A stretch of DNA of 8,468 bases from Candidatus Rifleibacteriota bacterium (GTDB lineage Bacteria; Muiribacteriota; Ozemobacteria; Ozemobacterales; Ozemobacteraceae). The notes beneath the pieces were generated by a model. The model was not told where the DNA came from. It did not search any database and worked only from the letters and a program-made list of their open reading frames with translations. The number at the start of each line of letters is the position of its first letter. The first letter of the stretch is position 1. The translations under genes and the position numbers were made by a program. The stretch is taken from contig JAQUZA010000121.1 in the NCBI GenBank assembly GCA_028691595.1, positions 1 through 8,468 on the forward strand, given 5' to 3'. Positions 6,643 to 8,468 of this stretch are shown here, piece by piece.

Positions 6643-7123
6643 CCGCCAGGGCTTCACCCTGATCGAACTGCTCGTCGTTCTCGGCATTCTGTCAATGATG
6701 GCCGGCGTCATTCTACCGTCTGCCGCCGCCTTTATCCGCCGCGACCGGCTCGACCAGTTTGTTTTCGAAGTCTCGCTGCTCTGCCGCGAAACCTTCGAAC
6801 AATCGGTCTATGAAGGCCGGCGCTACCAGGTTCAGCGCAACGAAAAGAACGAACTCGTGCCGCTCAAGGAAGAAAATGCGACCTTCACCCCGGTAATGAG
6901 CGTTCTGCTGCGCCCGGTCACGCAGCCGGCCGGCTGCAGCCTTGAATGGCCCGAAAAAGGCTGGCAGACAATGCCCGAGGGATTCTGCGAGACGCCATTG
7001 CTGCGCTTTTCAGACAACGAGACCGGCGAAACCAGAATCATGCGCGTCAGGGCCTACGACGCCAATCTGATCAAAGAAGCAGATCAGTTCGCTACACCGG
7101 GGGCCGGCAAACATGCGCGCTAG
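6629..7123 (+). CDS. gspH: Type II secretion minor pseudopilin GspH
   Basis: Minor pseudopilin that sits near the pseudopilus tip. The mature N-terminus FTLIELLVVLGILSMMAGVI follows a leader ending NNRQG, with Glu at +5. Further on are the Arg-rich stretch FIRRDRLDQFVFEVSLLCRE and a variable C-terminal domain with three cysteines in all, as is usual for GspH. The start is uncertain. TTG at 6629 gives an 8-residue leader and a 14-base overlap with gspG, the best biological fit, but has only a weak GGA before it. The ATG at 6569 would give a 28-residue leader and a 74-base overlap; a GTG at 6593 lies between. Length is 164 residues from the TTG. Order and overlap with gspG and gspI support the assignment, since GspH sequences are poorly conserved beyond the N-terminus. 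Confidence 0.85.
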   Translation: MAANNRQGFTLIELLVVLGILSMMAGVILPSAAAFIRRDRLDQFVFEVSLLCRETFEQSVYEGRRYQVQRNEKNELVPLKEENATFTPVMSVLLRPVTQPAGCSLEWPEKGWQTMPEGFCETPLLRFSDNETGETRIMRVRAYDANLIKEADQFATPGAGKHAR

Positions 7124-7529
7124 GAAAACAACCGGTGTCACGCTCGTTGAGGTGCTGCTGGCACTGACAATTCTGACCCTCGTCACCGGAGCCCTCTCAC
7201 AGGGAACCAACTACCTGACCCGGCGCCTGGTCAGGGCCCGCAATGCCTCGCTGGCCCGCAATCTCGCCTGGCGCCGCCTGGTGCAGGCGCAGGTGGAACC
7301 TCTGGTTATCGGTCATCGTTCGGGCATTTTCGGCACCGAATTCCCCGGCTACGGCTGGAACGAAACGGTTGCCGCCCCGGCAGAGATCGCCAATCGCCCG
7401 CCCGGCCTGTTCAGTTACCGTCTGAACGTGACCTGGCAGCAGGGCTGGGAAAACGACCAGGTCTCTTTCGAAACGCTGTTGTATCAACATCCCCCAAAAC
7501 AGAAGAAGGCTGGCAATGAACAAAAATAA
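7113..7529 (+). CDS. gspI: Type II secretion minor pseudopilin GspI
   Basis: Minor pseudopilin; GspI, GspJ and GspK form the complex that initiates pseudopilus assembly at the inner membrane. The 138-residue protein has leader MRARKTTG cut before Val9, then VTLVEVLLALTILTLVTGAL with Glu13 at +5. The following ARNASLARNLAWRRLVQAQV is the conserved first helix region of GspI, and the length is close to the family norm (about 120-130). The lysine-rich tail HPPKQKKAGNEQK looks unstructured. It overlaps gspH by 11 bases and gspJ by 14, as expected in a translationally coupled operon. A G-rich stretch about 9 bases before the ATG may serve as the ribosome site. Confidence 0.9.
   Translation: MRARKTTGVTLVEVLLALTILTLVTGALSQGTNYLTRRLVRARNASLARNLAWRRLVQAQVEPLVIGHRSGIFGTEFPGYGWNETVAAPAEIANRPPGLFSYRLNVTWQQGWENDQVSFETLLYQHPPKQKKAGNEQK
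7504..7508 (+). promoter_or_regulatory. Ribosome binding site of gspJ (upstream start)
   Basis: GAAGG, within AAGAAGG, lies 7 bases before the ATG at 7516 and inside the end of gspI. It supports the long form of GspJ. A competing CAGGG at 7718-7722 stands 6 bases before a GTG at 7729, which would give a normal short leader. Confidence 0.5.
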
Positions 7530-8337
7530 CCCGACCCTTTCGACTGGCCAGGGCAGCCTCAGTGAGCGTGATGCAAAGATGTTGACACAGGGACCGGGCA
7601 GACTGGCGGCTGATGATAATATAACGGCGGCTGAGTCGGTGAAAAAAACTTTGGCTGAGCCTGTTACGGCACGGGTAAAACCAGTATTCATGATTTTCAG
7701 ACCGACCAGGTCCGTTTCAGGGCATGTAGTGCAACGACCGGGCGGTTTTACTCTCGTTGAAACCCTGATATCTCTGGCATTGCTGGCGGTGCTTTTTGTT
7801 TTGCTCGGTGGCCTGTTGACCGGCATGGCGAAGATTTCGCGCACCGCCGCCGACGTCAGCGTCTTTGACCGCGAAATCGAGTTCTGCGGCGAAATTATCC
7901 GCAAGGAACTCGGCGAAATGCTTCTCGACAACAGCCGTGCCGATTACACTTTTCTCGGCGGCAACGAATTCTTTGCCTATACGACCACCCGTGATGAACT
8001 GCTGGTGCGCGACAGTATCCCCGGTGGTGCCAAGCGGGTAGAATGGCGCTACGACCCCGGTGAACGCAAACTGGTGCGCACCGTGACCCGGCTGGTTAGT
8101 GCCGGCAGCGAGTTGCCACCGGTGTCGCGCAGCTATTTTCTCGAAGGTCTGGCCGGTATTGAGCTTTTTTACTTCGACGGTGTCTCCTGGTTCCAGGTTT
8201 CCGGTATTTCGTCGGTGTTGCCGCCGGCTAAATGTATCGCCCTGCGTTTTGTTACCCGCGATGATGATGACCGGCAAAAATCTTACGAAACGGCTTTCTG
8301 GTTGCCCTATGCAAACCCGGCTCTGCAGAAATTCTAG
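7516..8337 (+). CDS. gspJ: Type II secretion minor pseudopilin GspJ with long N-terminal extension
   Basis: Minor pseudopilin of the tip complex. The prepilin site is RPGG cut before Phe78, followed by FTLVETLISLALLAVLFVLL with Glu82 at +5. The remainder fits GspJ: FDREIEFCGEIIRKELGE, a beta-rich core with VEWRYDPGERKLVR, the LEGLAGIELFYFDGVSW segment typical of the family, and a closing strand ALRFVTRDD...FWLPY. From the ATG at 7516 the protein has 273 residues, and 77 of them precede the cleavage site, where 6-20 is usual. The extension is hydrophilic and uses codons (ATA, AGA, AGG, GGA, CGA) that look less common in the neighbours. Alternatives are ATG 7690 (19-residue leader) and GTG 7729 (6-residue leader, 202 residues in all, the normal GspJ size). 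The gene identity is firm; the start is not. Confidence 0.85.
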   Translation: MNKNNPTLSTGQGSLSERDAKMLTQGPGRLAADDNITAAESVKKTLAEPVTARVKPVFMIFRPTRSVSGHVVQRPGGFTLVETLISLALLAVLFVLLGGLLTGMAKISRTAADVSVFDREIEFCGEIIRKELGEMLLDNSRADYTFLGGNEFFAYTTTRDELLVRDSIPGGAKRVEWRYDPGERKLVRTVTRLVSAGSELPPVSRSYFLEGLAGIELFYFDGVSWFQVSGISSVLPPAKCIALRFVTRDDDDRQKSYETAFWLPYANPALQKF

Positions 8338-8468
8338 CGGTATGGCGATGGTGGCAGTGCTGCTGATGTCGGCACTGCTGATTGCCCTTTACCTGCGTTT
8401 CATGGGCAATGCCGGGCTGCTTGCCCGCATCGACGCCCGCCAGGATGCGGTAATGCAGATGCGTATCG
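8309..8468 (+). CDS. gspK: Type II secretion minor pseudopilin GspK (3' end outside window)
   Basis: Only the first 53 residues are present. The frame from ATG 8309 overlaps gspJ by 29 bases and reads MQTRLCRNSSG, then MAMVAVLLMSALLIALYLRF, then an Arg/Asp/Gln-rich helix (RIDARQDAVMQMR). A short polar, basic leader ending in Gly and a ~20-residue hydrophobic helix match a prepilin. The +5 position after the Gly is Ala rather than Glu, which is characteristic of GspK, the one pseudopilin that lacks the +5 glutamate and caps the tip. Position directly after gspJ agrees with the usual G-H-I-J-K order. No clear Shine-Dalgarno precedes it, so translation may be coupled to gspJ. ATG 8342 is a possible later start, but it would remove the leader. 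Confidence 0.85.
   Translation, partial: MQTRLCRNSSGMAMVAVLLMSALLIALYLRFMGNAGLLARIDARQDAVMQMRI

Noticed and set aside
7197..7931. 244-residue - strand ORF
   Set aside because: It is antisense to gspI and gspJ and has no recognisable motif. It does cross the gspJ extension, but its apparent hydrophobic segment is only the complement of the Lys/Gln-rich gspI tail.

Overview
The window (8468 bp, mid-50s % GC by eye) looks like chromosomal DNA of a Gram-negative, two-membrane bacterium. The evidence is a run of type II secretion pseudopilin genes, which serve secretion across an outer membrane, and a glucose-family phosphotransferase system (PTS) close in motif to the proteobacterial PtsG. The phylum cannot be fixed from the sequence alone.

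Layout. (1) Bases 1-3981, + strand: a two-gene PTS operon. The first gene is the 3' part of an EIIA-HPr-EI fusion that carries the soluble phosphate relay; it enters from beyond the left edge. It overlaps by one base a PtsG-like membrane permease with an EIIC domain and two successive EIIB domains. Together they would pass phosphate from phosphoenolpyruvate through EI, HPr, EIIA and EIIB to the incoming sugar, probably glucose or a related hexose. (2) Bases 3982-5825, - strand: endonuclease III (nth, base-excision repair), convergent with the PTS operon, and an unrecognised acidic protein with two membrane segments. (3) Bases 6202 to the right edge, + strand: gspG, gspH, gspI, gspJ and the start of gspK, all overlapping. 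This is the major pseudopilin plus the minor pseudopilins that form the tip of the type II secretion pseudopilus.

The three intergenic gaps (3982-4226, 4869-5123, 5826-6201) are filled with small repeats. Two copies of one roughly 105-125 bp family lie on either side of nth. A 33-bp hairpin-forming core is shared in opposite orientation by the second copy and by the gap upstream of gspG. That last gap also holds a 145-bp segment with 18-bp terminal inverted repeats and 10-bp flanking direct repeats, which looks like a MITE, and a 10-bp tandem repeat whose unit equals the flanking direct repeat.

The points most worth a second look are the MITE-like segment, the doubled EIIB domain, and the GspJ reading frame, which runs 77 residues upstream of its prepilin peptidase site. 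No complete undescribed system is evident: the genes are recognisable families apart from the two-membrane-segment protein.
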